Of a DNA stretch of 64,000 nt, positions 1 to 7,807 are shown in pieces. The notes beneath the pieces were generated by a model. The model was not told the origin of the DNA and searched no databases. It was given only the letters and a program-made list of their open reading frames with translations. Source of the DNA: Nostoc linckia NIES-25 (lineage in GTDB: Bacteria > Cyanobacteriota > Cyanobacteriia > Cyanobacteriales > Nostocaceae); the NCBI RefSeq assembly GCF_002368035.1, contig NZ_AP018222.1, positions 2,706,534 to 2,770,533 on the forward strand. The letters are read 5' to 3'. Positions within the stretch are counted from its first letter, which is position 1, and each line of letters begins with the position of its first letter. The position numbers and the translations under genes were made by a program.

Positions 1-70
1 CCCCACCTCCCCACCTCCCCACCTCCCCACCTCCCCACCTCCCCATCTCCCCATCTCCCCATCTCCCCAC
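1..70. repeat. C-rich tandem repeat (CCCCACCT type)
   Basis: The left edge is a run of imperfect 10-mers of the CCCCACCTCC / CCCCATCTCC type, all pyrimidine-rich on this strand. Similar arrays recur between genes elsewhere in the window (for example 51697-51845 and 56973-57065). It lies just upstream of hisA and has no coding potential. Confidence 0.85.
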
Positions 71-106
71 CCAGATATCTACCAAATTAAGTTCGAGGAA
101 AGGCAA

Positions 107-880
107 ATGGATGTAATTCCAGCAATAGATTTACTAGAAGGTCGTTGCGTGCGACTGTATCAGGGAGACTACGATCGCTCGCAAGTTTTTAGCGAAAACC
201 CAGCTGATGTTGCTAAACAGTGGGTGGAACAGGGCGCTACAAGATTGCACGTAGTCGATTTAGATGGTGCAAAAGCAGGTAAAGTAGTAAATCTTCAGGC
301 AATTGAAGCGATCGCTAAAGTGGTATCGGTGCCCATTGAAATTGGCGGAGGATTGCGCGATCGCACCAGCGTAGAACAAGTGTTTAATCTGGGCGTACAG
401 TGGGCAATTCTCGGTACCATCGCTGTAGAAGAACCCCAGTTAGTGCAAGAAATCTGCCAAGAATTTCCCGAACAAATTATTATCGGTATTGACGCCCGTA
501 ATGGCCGCGTAGCTACTCGCGGTTGGTTAGAAACCTCACAAGTTTTAGCAACCCAACTGGCTGTCACAATGCAAGAATTGGGTGCAGCAGCAATTATTTA
601 TACTGATATACATCGTGATGGTACTCTTACGGGGCCTAATCTAGAAGCTTTGCGAGAACTTGCTAGTGCAATTTCCATACCAGTAATCGCTTCTGGTGGA
701 GTTAGTTCCGTTACCGATTTGTTGAGTTTGCTGGCGTTAGAACCACAAGGCGTGACTGGTGTAATTGTCGGACGTGCTTTGTATACTGGGGATATTTTAC
801 TCAAAGAAGCATTACAAGCGATCGGCCCTGGACGGATTCAGGATATTCCACCCGATTTCGGTTTTTCTAGTTTTGCTTGA
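107..880 (+). CDS. hisA: HisA, phosphoribosylformimino-AICAR-phosphate isomerase
   Basis: This enzyme catalyses the Amadori rearrangement of ProFAR to PRFAR, the fourth step of histidine biosynthesis, in the cytoplasm. The 257-residue product has the family's usual length and a (beta/alpha)8 fold with two phosphate-binding halves. Visible signatures are the N-terminal IPAIDLLEG with catalytic Asp8, the GGGLRDR phosphate loop, IGIDARNG with Asp129, and IASGGVSS near the C-terminus. The start is the ATG preceded by an AGGAAAGG ribosome-binding site a few bases upstream. No other his gene is adjacent, so it appears to be a single gene, as is usual for scattered cyanobacterial his genes. HIP1-type octamers occur inside the gene. 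Assignment is secure. Confidence 0.97.
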   Translation: MDVIPAIDLLEGRCVRLYQGDYDRSQVFSENPADVAKQWVEQGATRLHVVDLDGAKAGKVVNLQAIEAIAKVVSVPIEIGGGLRDRTSVEQVFNLGVQWAILGTIAVEEPQLVQEICQEFPEQIIIGIDARNGRVATRGWLETSQVLATQLAVTMQELGAAAIIYTDIHRDGTLTGPNLEALRELASAISIPVIASGGVSSVTDLLSLLALEPQGVTGVIVGRALYTGDILLKEALQAIGPGRIQDIPPDFGFSSFA

Positions 881-1069
881 CATTTTCTGTATTTAGGTAA
901 AAATACACACACTGTCTCGGACTACCGAGTACAGTGATATCTCTGTTGTAATATTACGTCTAGTTAAATATTGAGAATTTTTATTTTTTAATTTTTCCGT
1001 GAGATATTTCTGTAATCGACAATACCCGTGATGTAGATAAAATTATAGTAGACTTCAAAACTTAATATT

Positions 1070-1189
1070 ATGCCTAGTCAAGATAAAAATTCCCATCAAG
1101 CATTTAATCAAACACAAGCTAATGGAACAAAGAGCAAGAAGAAACTACAACCTCCTCCAGACATCAAAAAACCAAAGAAAACAGAATAA
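1070..1189 (+). CDS. Small basic hypothetical protein (39 aa)
   Basis: A short frame begins MPSQDKNSHQAF and ends in a Lys/Pro-rich tail (KKKLQPPPDIKKPKKTE). It starts at an ATG after an AT-rich leader with no obvious Shine-Dalgarno and is closed by TAA, followed 17 bases later by an imperfect stem-loop (1207-1238). The product is highly charged, lacks hydrophobic segments and should be disordered and soluble. I do not recognise a family. It could be a real small protein or a chance frame; the compact arrangement of frame plus hairpin is the only support. Confidence 0.35.
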   Translation: MPSQDKNSHQAFNQTQANGTKSKKKLQPPPDIKKPKKTE

Positions 1190-1206
1190 AAGCTGTTAGA
1201 CTTTGT

Positions 1207-1238
1207 TGTAGAGACTTAAATCTAATTAAGCCTCTACA
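1207..1238. terminator. Stem-loop, 13-bp arms
   Basis: TGTAGAGACTTAA (1207-1219) can pair with TTAAGCCTCTACA (1226-1238) with one mismatch and a 6-nt loop. It follows the 39-residue frame and may end that transcript, although no T-run follows. The TGTAGAGAC arm is of the kind dispersed in Nostocales genomes. Confidence 0.5.
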
Positions 1239-1272
1239 TATATAATGTGACTATAAAATTAACAGATGTTCA

Positions 1273-1303
1273 GATCCCCGACTTCTTTGAGAAGTGGGGT
1301 ATC
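1273..1303. repeat. Palindromic intergenic repeat (GATCCCC...GGGGTATC)
   Basis: GATCCCCGACTTCT pairs with AGAAGTGGGGTATC across a 3-nt loop, with one bulged G. It lies between the small plus-strand frame and the 3' end of the minus-strand coiled-coil operon, so it could also act as a bidirectional terminator. Confidence 0.5.
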
Positions 1304-1371
1304 TAACTTTTCACGAAGCTTGTGAAATTTACTCAAATTATTCTGAATTATGACTCCTGAATTCTGAATTC

Positions 1372-2448
1372 TTATTTATTTTTCACTTGACTCTTTGCTT
1401 GTTCTAAAGCTATTTCTTTCATCGCCTGATACGAATTCACATTAGAAGTACCTTCAATAGCTTTAACTGCCAAATCCTGAACTTGTTTAAGGGCAGATTC
1501 AAGTTGTTTAGAAAGGTTTTGAATGCGTGCTTCTTGATTAGTAATAGTCTGTTCTAGAGATTGCAGTCTTTGTTCGTAAAAGCGCTTTTGCCCTTCTACT
1601 TCCTTAGAATATAAATCTGATTTAACCTTAGCTTGATAATGGGCAATACCTTTGCCTTCTTCTGTAGCTTTTTTGATGGCCGCTTCTTTTTCTTTCGGAA
1701 AAGCCTCTACTTTAGCTTTCAATTCTTCAAATTGTTTTTCTCGTTCAAAAATTGCTTTTTCCCGTTCAGCCCACTGTTTTTCTGTTTCTTGAAGTAATTC
1801 CTCTAGCTGTTTATATAATGCTTTTTGACGCTGTTCGTATTCGTCATTGTCTAGCTGTCGTTGCAGTTCTAAATTATACTTATACTCTGCTACATCGCGT
1901 TGGCGAGTTTTATTGAGGTTTTCATTCCTTTCTTTTATCGCCCGTTGATGTTCTTCTTGCTCTTTTCCCCAAGTATTTCTTTCATCTGCTATTTCTTGTA
2001 ATAACACTTCAGCACGCTGGCTATATTCTTCCTGATAAGCTTTAGAATTATCTTCATAGGCTTGGATGAGAGTATCCAATATCTCGTCAGAAATTTCTAA
2101 ATTATGTAACTGCTTTAATTGTTGAATTTCATCTTCTAAAGTTCGTCTGATTTCTTCTAATTTAGAAGCTTTATTTGTCAATTGTTCAGATAATTCATTA
2201 GCAGCGCTACCAAAACCTAATTGAATCTTTGCTAAGCTTTCAATTGTATTATTCATCTTCTGTTGGACGCTAGAAAGCTGATTCATAGGTGTTTTTTGCT
2301 CAGTTTTAGGCTGTTCTTTAGTTACTGACTTGCTTTCTTTAGCAACTTGCTCAAGTTGCGATTTTAACGCTGCTTGTTCTTTAGCTAACTCCTCATACGC
2401 CTGAAGAATTTCTACTTTAGTATTCTTCTCAGTCGGTTTTTTCACCAC
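1372..2448 (-). CDS. Coiled-coil-rich protein, LfiB-like (second gene of pair)
   Basis: The product is about 358 residues, almost entirely charged heptad-type helix (long Glu/Lys/Gln-rich stretches) with no membrane segment or catalytic motif. It shares a conserved block with the protein upstream (SLAKIQLGFGSAANELSEQL here, versus GLADLQLEFGSILNGLSEKL), so the two are paralogues, 62 bases apart in the same direction and probably co-transcribed. I chose the GTG start at 2448 because an AGGAGG sequence (plus-strand positions 2458-2463) lies 9 bases upstream; the frame also runs on to a TTG at 2484 without a ribosome-binding site. Known context: from memory, Anabaena PCC 7120 has two adjacent coiled-coil genes next to sphR that were named LfiA/LfiB for forming long filaments; synteny here matches. 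Function is inferred. Confidence 0.75.
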   Translation of the reverse strand: MVKKPTEKNTKVEILQAYEELAKEQAALKSQLEQVAKESKSVTKEQPKTEQKTPMNQLSSVQQKMNNTIESLAKIQLGFGSAANELSEQLTNKASKLEEIRRTLEDEIQQLKQLHNLEISDEILDTLIQAYEDNSKAYQEEYSQRAEVLLQEIADERNTWGKEQEEHQRAIKERNENLNKTRQRDVAEYKYNLELQRQLDNDEYEQRQKALYKQLEELLQETEKQWAEREKAIFEREKQFEELKAKVEAFPKEKEAAIKKATEEGKGIAHYQAKVKSDLYSKEVEGQKRFYEQRLQSLEQTITNQEARIQNLSKQLESALKQVQDLAVKAIEGTSNVNSYQAMKEIALEQAKSQVKNK

Positions 2449-2510
2449 TACAACAAACCTCCTCTTCAGGAATTCAAAATTCAAAATGACTAAGGCGCTA
2501 CAAACTCAAA

Positions 2511-3494
2511 CTATTTAGTACTAGAACTCCCAAAAGCTCTCATAGCTAAGTCTTGTGCTTGTTTTAATGCAGTTTGCAATTGGCCAGAAATACCTTCTAT
2601 CTGCTCAGTTTGTTTCTTGATTGTTTCTTCCAAAGATTGAATTTTTAATTCGTAACTCTGTTTGTTAGATTCCCATTCTTTTTCAAATAAATCCGCCTCA
2701 ATTTTCGCTTTTTGATTTGTTTCTTTAATTGCTTCTTCTCTAGCTTTCTTAATAGCTTCTTCGATTTCGTTAGGGAATGTAGCTACTTTTTGTTGATAAT
2801 CTGCAAATAGCGGCTGATGTTGGGTGAGTATTTTTTCTCGTTCGTTCCAGTCTTTCTCTTTCTTTTGAGAATTTTCTTGTATTTCTCTTTCTTGTTGACG
2901 CTTGATTGCCTCGTAGCTATCTGTATTAAGTTTACGAGTTGTTTCTAATTTATATTGATATTCTTCTTCTTCTTGCTGGCGATCTTTGGTTAATAAATCA
3001 TTATACGCTTGCAGTTTTTCTTCATACTCTGCTTGCTCTTTCTGCCATTCTTTTCGCCTCAGAGCAATTTCTTTCTCTAGAGTTTCCTTTTTACTAATAC
3101 TATCTTGTTCTAAGATTTTGAGCTTTTCTTGGTGTTCTTGGCTTAAAATATCTAGAGTATCAGCAACAACTCTAATTTGCTGAAGCTCTTGCAAACGTTG
3201 AGTTTCAATTTCTATTGCTTGGTTTAGTTCATCTAATTTAGAATTTTCCTGAGCTAATTTTTCAGATAATCCATTGAGAATGCTGCCAAACTCTAGTTGT
3301 AAATCAGCTAATCCTTTGACAATACTATCAACTGTATATACCGAAGCTGCTTGTAGAATTTCTTGACTTTTTGCCTTTTCTGCTTCCTCTTGTTTAGTTG
3401 CTATTTTAAATTCCAGCTTTTTCCTTTGGATCAGAATTTGTTGAAATGCTTGCATTAGTTGTTGTTTGCTGTCCTTGACTCCAACTGTAGTCAT
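2511..3494 (-). CDS. Coiled-coil-rich protein, LfiA-like (first gene of pair)
   Basis: The product is about 327 residues, beginning MTTVGVKDSKQQLMQAF, and is predicted to be one long coiled coil with short breaks, soluble and cytoplasmic. The ATG at 3494 has a GGAG ribosome-binding site 7 bases upstream; a longer in-frame start at 3536 has none, so I reject it. It shares a central block and the C-terminal pattern (LQTALKQAQDLAMRAF versus LESALKQVQDLAVKAI) with the downstream gene, pointing to an old duplication. It is divergent from sphR, separated by a 467-base regulatory region. By synteny and architecture it may be the LfiA-type co-filament protein of Nostocales; a plain coiled-coil protein of other function remains possible. 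Confidence 0.75.
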   Translation of the reverse strand: MTTVGVKDSKQQLMQAFQQILIQRKKLEFKIATKQEEAEKAKSQEILQAASVYTVDSIVKGLADLQLEFGSILNGLSEKLAQENSKLDELNQAIEIETQRLQELQQIRVVADTLDILSQEHQEKLKILEQDSISKKETLEKEIALRRKEWQKEQAEYEEKLQAYNDLLTKDRQQEEEEYQYKLETTRKLNTDSYEAIKRQQEREIQENSQKKEKDWNEREKILTQHQPLFADYQQKVATFPNEIEEAIKKAREEAIKETNQKAKIEADLFEKEWESNKQSYELKIQSLEETIKKQTEQIEGISGQLQTALKQAQDLAMRAFGSSSTK

Positions 3495-3961
3495 ATTCCA
3501 ACTCCGTTCAATAAGCAATAATTTATCGGGTAGCAAGCCATACCAATGACTACCCTATGCAGACATCAGAGTAGCCTTTACACAGTATTTTTAACGCAGT
3601 GTAAACACTGAAATAATCAACATCCGACACTGAGATATACTAAGAGTTATCCACAGTATTATCTTTGTGTTTTCTCAGTATATTTTTATTTAGGGTTTTA
3701 TAGTACTTTTGTACTAACAAATATACCCAACGCAATTTGCCCTTGTCAAGAGAAAAATTGAAGCTATTTGATTAAAAAGACTATGGCAGCCTCCAACCGC
3801 AGCGTTTTATAATCGTAATTAAGGCGCTGTGGCATATGTAACTTTTTGTAAAGGAAATCTAAAAGAATTAACCCTAGTAGAAGCGCGGTTGCACTCAGGC
3901 TAGATAATAGATTTGATCATCCTAATTGATACAAGCACAGTCATAGACTTTTGTGATATCA
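3495..3961. promoter_or_regulatory. Divergent intergenic region between coiled-coil operon and sphR
   Basis: This AT-rich, 467-base gap must carry the promoters of both divergent units. It contains one perfect DnaA-box-like nonamer TTATCCACA at 3647-3655. I could not identify a clear cyanobacterial Pho box (tandem YTTAAYYW octamers). No small gene is visible. Confidence 0.5.
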
Positions 3962-4714
3962 ATGTATACCAGTGAATCGACCAAGTATTCTGCCAGAACG
4001 GACATTGGACAAACCAGCCGAATTCTAGTAGTAGAAGATGAAGAACTAATCCAGGAAATGCTAGCTGTAGCCCTGGAAGAGGAGGGTTTTGGGGTGATAA
4101 CGGCCCCTGATGGGCGGTCTGCTGTAGAGTATCTCAAAAGTTTTGAAACCAACTCAGGGGAACTTCCCTTTGACTTGATCGTTCTTGATTTGATGCTACC
4201 TCAGATCAACGGTTTAGATATTTGCCGTTTGCTACGTCATCAAGGAAACCCTGTACCGATTTTAATGCTCAGTGCCAAGGGTAGCGAAACTGACCGCGTT
4301 TTGGGTTTGGAAGTGGGAGCAGATGACTACCTAACTAAACCCTTCAGTATGCGGGAATTAGTGGCTCGTTGTCGGGCTTTACTGCGGCGTCAACGCTTAA
4401 GTACTTTGCCACAACTACCAGTATTAAAGTTTAAGGATGTGACCTTAAATCCTCAAGAATGCCGCGTGCTGGTTCGCGGTCAGGAGGTGAGTCTTTCTCC
4501 TAAAGAGTTTCGCCTGCTGGAACTATTTATGAGTTACGCCCGTCGCGTGTGGTCGCGGGAACAATTGCTAGACCAGGTTTGGGGCCCGGATTTTGTGGGT
4601 GATAGCAAAACTGTAGACGTTCACATCCGTTGGTTGCGTGAAAAATTAGAGCAAGACCCCAGCCATCCGGAATATATTGTGACTGTACGAGGTTTTGGCT
4701 ATAGGTTTGGATAA
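3962..4714 (+). CDS. sphR: SphR/PhoB-type phosphate response regulator
   Basis: An OmpR/PhoB-class DNA-binding response regulator. A receiver domain (about residues 18-135) carries the acidic pair EDEE, phospho-acceptor Asp76 in LIVLDLMLP and Lys126 in DDYLTKPFS. A winged-helix domain follows (about 150-250) with SPKEFRLLELF and the TVDVHIRWLREKLE recognition region. I use the ATG at 3962; a GTG three codons upstream is in frame. It is followed 53 bases later by a PhoR-type kinase and then phoU, the order of the cyanobacterial Pho regulon controllers SphR-SphS-SphU. Phosphorylated SphR activates alkaline phosphatase and Pst genes under phosphate limitation. RpaB-like regulators look similar, but the downstream kinase and phoU make SphR much more likely. 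Confidence 0.92.
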   Translation: MYTSESTKYSARTDIGQTSRILVVEDEELIQEMLAVALEEEGFGVITAPDGRSAVEYLKSFETNSGELPFDLIVLDLMLPQINGLDICRLLRHQGNPVPILMLSAKGSETDRVLGLEVGADDYLTKPFSMRELVARCRALLRRQRLSTLPQLPVLKFKDVTLNPQECRVLVRGQEVSLSPKEFRLLELFMSYARRVWSREQLLDQVWGPDFVGDSKTVDVHIRWLREKLEQDPSHPEYIVTVRGFGYRFG

Positions 4715-4725
4715 TTAGTTTCGAT

Positions 4726-4764
4726 AGTTGTTAGTTTTGAGTAATCACGAAAAAACTAACGACT
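4726..4764 (+). promoter_or_regulatory. Intercistronic hairpin in front of sphS
   Basis: AGTTGTTAGTTTT (4726-4738) pairs with AAAACTAACGACT (4752-4764) with one mismatch and a 13-nt loop. The right arm ends 3 bases before the sphS ATG, where a ribosome-binding site would lie, and no Shine-Dalgarno is visible. It could lower sphS translation or partly terminate the sphR transcript; this is inferred from position only. Confidence 0.5.
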
Positions 4765-4767
4765 CAA

Positions 4768-6093
4768 ATGCTCTTATTGGGATTTTTTCTGGGTTTAGCG
4801 GTAGGCATTGGGTTTTGGGTTTGGCAACAGGTTCAACTTAACCGCTACCTAAGACGCGTACTCCAACCGTTAACCCCGCATTCTTACAAAGTGGGACTGC
4901 CGCTAATTCCTGGGTTACGGCAAGAAATTATGCTCTTGAGGCAGCAACGACAAGATTTGCAACAGTCGTTGCAAAGTTACCAAGATGTGCTGGAATTTGC
5001 ACCAGTGGGATATTTGCAGGTGGATGAAGAAAATCAACTGTTGTGGTGCAACCAGCAGGCGCAAGATATTTTATATCTGCAAAGGTGGCAACCAGGGGAA
5101 GTAAGGTTGTTGTTGGAGTTGGTAAGGTCTTATGAACTCGATCGCTTAATCGAGCAAACTCGCGATCGCCAAAAACCACAGACAAAGGAGTGGGTATTTC
5201 ACCCGTCTTGTGATAACGCCGCGCAAATACCGACAATCAAATCTCTGACTTTGCGGGTATGTGGCTTACCTTTACCCAACGGACAAGTAGGAGTATTTTT
5301 AGAAAATCGTCAACCCCTATTGGATATAAATCAAGCACGCGATCGCTCTTTTTCCGATCTAGCGCACGAACTCAGAACGCCTTTGACTTCCATTCGCTTG
5401 GTTGTGGAAACTTTACAAAACCGTTTGGAACCGCCTTTAAATCGCTGGGTTAATCGCCTCATGCAAGAAGTTGACCGCTTGATTAGCTTGGTGCAAAGCT
5501 GGTTAGAACTCACCCAAATGGAAACAAACCCCAACATGCAATTGCAAACCGAAGCTGTAGAATTGCGATCGCTTATTGCATCTGTTTGGGAAAATCTAGA
5601 ACCTTTAGCACAGCGACAACATCTTTCTCTAAGTTATTCTGGGCCAGAAAATCTTTGGATTAAGGTAGATCCAGCCCGTATTTACCAGGTTTTTCTCAAC
5701 TTGCTCGACAACAGCATTAAATATAGTCTTCCTTCTACTTCCATTCGCATCCAAGCGAAAATCTTATCAGGGAATAATAATGGAGGCAATTCTGATTCCT
5801 CGTACCTTGAAATAAATCTTATTGATTCCGGTGTAGGCTTTTCCCAAGCAGATTTACCCCACATTTTTGAGCGATTTTATCGAGGAGATAAAGCTAGATC
5901 CCATTCCCCACAGGATAATAATTCCATAGGGGCGATTGTTGGCAATGGCTTAGGCTTAGCGATCGTTCAACAAATCCTTCTGGCTCACGGTGGTTCGATC
6001 AAAGCGATGAACCATCCAGAAACTGGTGGAGCATGGATGCAAATTCTACTCCCAGAAGCGATGGCAAACTCCCTAAGCCAAGACTATAGTTAA
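4768..6093 (+). CDS. sphS: SphS/PhoR-type phosphate sensor histidine kinase
   Basis: This is the membrane-associated sensor partner of SphR. One hydrophobic N-terminal segment (about residues 2-20) is followed by a basic/coiled linker, a PAS domain (about 70-180, FAPVGYLQVDEENQLLWCN), a HisKA domain with phospho-acceptor His200 in DLAHELRTPL, and a HATPase_c domain with N box LLDNSIKY, G1 DSGVGF, F box FERFYRG and G2 GNGLGLAIV. The 441-residue length fits SphS. Known: cyanobacterial SphS lacks a periplasmic sensor and is held inactive by the PhoU homologue (SphU) when phosphate is plentiful, consistent with phoU immediately downstream. It begins 53 bases after sphR with a stem-loop between them. 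Confidence 0.93.
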   Translation: MLLLGFFLGLAVGIGFWVWQQVQLNRYLRRVLQPLTPHSYKVGLPLIPGLRQEIMLLRQQRQDLQQSLQSYQDVLEFAPVGYLQVDEENQLLWCNQQAQDILYLQRWQPGEVRLLLELVRSYELDRLIEQTRDRQKPQTKEWVFHPSCDNAAQIPTIKSLTLRVCGLPLPNGQVGVFLENRQPLLDINQARDRSFSDLAHELRTPLTSIRLVVETLQNRLEPPLNRWVNRLMQEVDRLISLVQSWLELTQMETNPNMQLQTEAVELRSLIASVWENLEPLAQRQHLSLSYSGPENLWIKVDPARIYQVFLNLLDNSIKYSLPSTSIRIQAKILSGNNNGGNSDSSYLEINLIDSGVGFSQADLPHIFERFYRGDKARSHSPQDNNSIGAIVGNGLGLAIVQQILLAHGGSIKAMNHPETGGAWMQILLPEAMANSLSQDYS

Positions 6094-6121
6094 AAATATC
6101 TTCACGTTTGAGATTACAAGT

Positions 6122-6790
6122 GTGAAAGCTGTCCGTTACAGTCCCAATTCTCAGAGACCCCAACTGGCACGCGGTATTAGGCGTTTAGAACGGGATGTAT
6201 TACGCATGGGAGCTTTGGTGGAACAATCATTTCGCCTCAGCCACCAAGCGTTATTTGCTCGTAACCTAGCAGCAGCTGAGGAACTTCCCCGATTAGATAA
6301 AAAAATCGATCGCTTTTATAGACAAATCGAATCAGATTGTACAGCGATTATGACGCTGCAATCACCTACGGCACAAGATTTGCGTTGCCTGAGTGCTTTT
6401 ATGCAGCTTGTACGAGACCTAGAGCGCATTGGCGATTATGCTAAGGATTTAGCTGAGATTGCTATTAAAATCTTTCCCTATGCGCCTCATACGTCTTTAC
6501 CAGATATTGAAGTCATGTCCCGTCACGCTCAGGCAATGCTAGCAACTAGCTTAGTAGCTTTGGCAGAGTTTGATGAAGCCGGCGGCCGGGGTTTAAAACA
6601 CTTAGATGATACCGTAGATGATGCCTACGATCGCGTTTATCAGACTTTAGCCCAACAACGCGATGTACCAGGCGTGGTTGAGCCAATTGTACTCTTGGCG
6701 CTGGCGATTCGTTGTCTGGAACGTATGGCAGATCACGCCACTAATATCGGTCAAAGGGTAGCATATATCGTCACTGGTCAACGCTCCTAA
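6122..6790 (+). CDS. phoU: PhoU-family phosphate signalling regulator (SphU)
   Basis: A 222-residue all-helical cytoplasmic protein made of two related three-helix bundles. Each bundle carries the PhoU metal-binding type signature, DLERIGDYAKDLAEI (about residue 97) and CLERMADHATNIGQRV (about residue 200). It negatively regulates the SphS-SphR pathway and links it to Pst-type phosphate uptake. The start is a GTG 28 bases after the sphS stop; the ribosome-binding site is weak. It closes the three-gene Pho cluster. The last 23 bases of the coding region recur 56 bases downstream, outside the gene. Confidence 0.95.
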   Translation: MKAVRYSPNSQRPQLARGIRRLERDVLRMGALVEQSFRLSHQALFARNLAAAEELPRLDKKIDRFYRQIESDCTAIMTLQSPTAQDLRCLSAFMQLVRDLERIGDYAKDLAEIAIKIFPYAPHTSLPDIEVMSRHAQAMLATSLVALAEFDEAGGRGLKHLDDTVDDAYDRVYQTLAQQRDVPGVVEPIVLLALAIRCLERMADHATNIGQRVAYIVTGQRS

Positions 6791-6836
6791 TTACGCAGGG
6801 GGGCAGAGGGGCAGTAGCATATATCGTCACTGGTCA
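6758..6836 (+). repeat. 23-bp direct repeat duplicating the phoU 3' end
   Basis: Positions 6758-6780 (the codons before the phoU stop, GTAGCATATATCG...) recur exactly at 6814-6836 beyond the gene. Between them is a G-rich linker. It looks like a short local duplication of the gene's end. Confidence 0.85.
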
Positions 6837-6906
6837 TCACTAAATAAAAATCTAAAACCTTATTTATCAAGGCTTTTAGCAATTTAATCTGAGGTTGAGG
6901 AGCTAA

Positions 6907-7032
6907 TAGACCTCTTGCAAAAGTGCTAAAAGCACTTTTGTGGGGAAAAGGAAAAGGTTAAAGGGGAAAGGGAAAATACCAAACCTTTCCCCCTTTCCCC
7001 TTTCCCTTTTCCCGACTTCTGCAAGAAGTCTA
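6907..7032 (+). mobile_element. MITE family A, copy 1 (126 bp)
   Basis: The element starts TAGACCTCTTGC and ends GCAAGAAGTCTA, imperfect terminal inverted repeats bounded by TA, the usual target of IS630/Tc1-mariner type elements. A subterminal hairpin (CAAAAGTGC TAAA GCACTTTTG) and a GACTTCT GCA AGAAGTC hairpin flank a purine-rich and a complementary pyrimidine-rich arm, so the whole element can fold on itself. Two more copies are at 7396-7520 and 62342-62468. It has no coding capacity. Confidence 0.85.
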
Positions 7033-7209
7033 ATGTGTAGCGGTGATTACCATCACATCTGTTCGTGTGGGAAAAGCCCAAGACGGTACTGGCTCGCCGT
7101 TGGTATGTGAGGAATATGCAAGATCCCCAAGAGTAATACCGTTTCACTTGAAAATTGATACAAATAAACGGCACGGAGCAGGGGGGAGAGAATTAGAAAC
7201 TAATCATTT

Positions 7210-7261
7210 ATAACAAGCTATTGGGGAAATAGTATAACCCAATACATAAATAGCTTGTTAT
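7210..7261. repeat. 13-bp inverted repeat with 26-nt loop
   Basis: ATAACAAGCTATT (7210-7222) and AATAGCTTGTTAT (7249-7261) are perfect complements. The hairpin lies between the two MITE copies in a 1-kb gene-free stretch (6791-7807); the rest of that stretch outside the MITEs shows no recognisable gene. Confidence 0.75.
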
Positions 7262-7395
7262 TGTTTGGTTTCACTCTGTTCAACCCAAGCTAGATTTATT
7301 TTCTCTCCGCAGAATGATAGAAAAGGGTGAACCCTAGTTAACAACAAAGGCGCAGGTTAACTAAAACGAAGCCGTCCTGCATAAATTTTACTCAA

Positions 7396-7520
7396 TAGAC
7401 CTCTTGCAAAAGTGCTTTTTGCACTCTTGGGGAAAAGGGTAAAGGCTAAAGGGGAAAGGGACAATACAGAACCTTTTCCCCTTCCCCTTTCCCCTTTTCC
7501 CGACTTATGCAAGAAGTCTA
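7396..7520 (+). mobile_element. MITE family A, copy 2 (125 bp)
   Basis: This copy has the same orientation and ends as 6907-7032 (TAGACCTCTTGC ... GCAAGAAGTCTA), the same subterminal hairpin (AAAGTGC / GCACTCT, slightly decayed) and the same purine/pyrimidine arms. It lies 364 bases from copy 1. Small differences show it is not a fresh duplication. Confidence 0.85.
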
Positions 7521-7807
7521 ATGGTACAAGCTGGAATCAGATATCAGAAAATTAAGTTAACTAAATATTTTACAAAAAGCTTACCTTTTCTTAAACTTGC
7601 ACAATTAAAGTAACGGGTGAACAGCTAAACAACTCCTTTTTTCTCACTATATAGACGGTTTGAACCAAAAGCTATTGTGATGAGAAAGTTTTGATTTAGC
7701 TGCTAGTGGTTGAAGTTTAAGCATAAATAAATACTCTATATAAAAAAATATTAGATTTTTTTAATAAAAGCAGCAATATCCCCTAATAATTTGTGTGGCT
7801 AGGGTTC

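Noticed and set aside
3647..3655. Replication origin based on the DnaA box
   Set aside because: A single box without a cluster, dnaN or dnaA nearby; not an origin.
4928..5236. 102-codon minus-strand frame inside sphS
   Set aside because: Shadow of the kinase gene; no motif.
6926..7174. Minus-strand 82-codon frame
   Set aside because: Its 3' half runs through the purine/pyrimidine arms of MITE copy 1 (KGKGERGKG-type residues); a repeat artefact.
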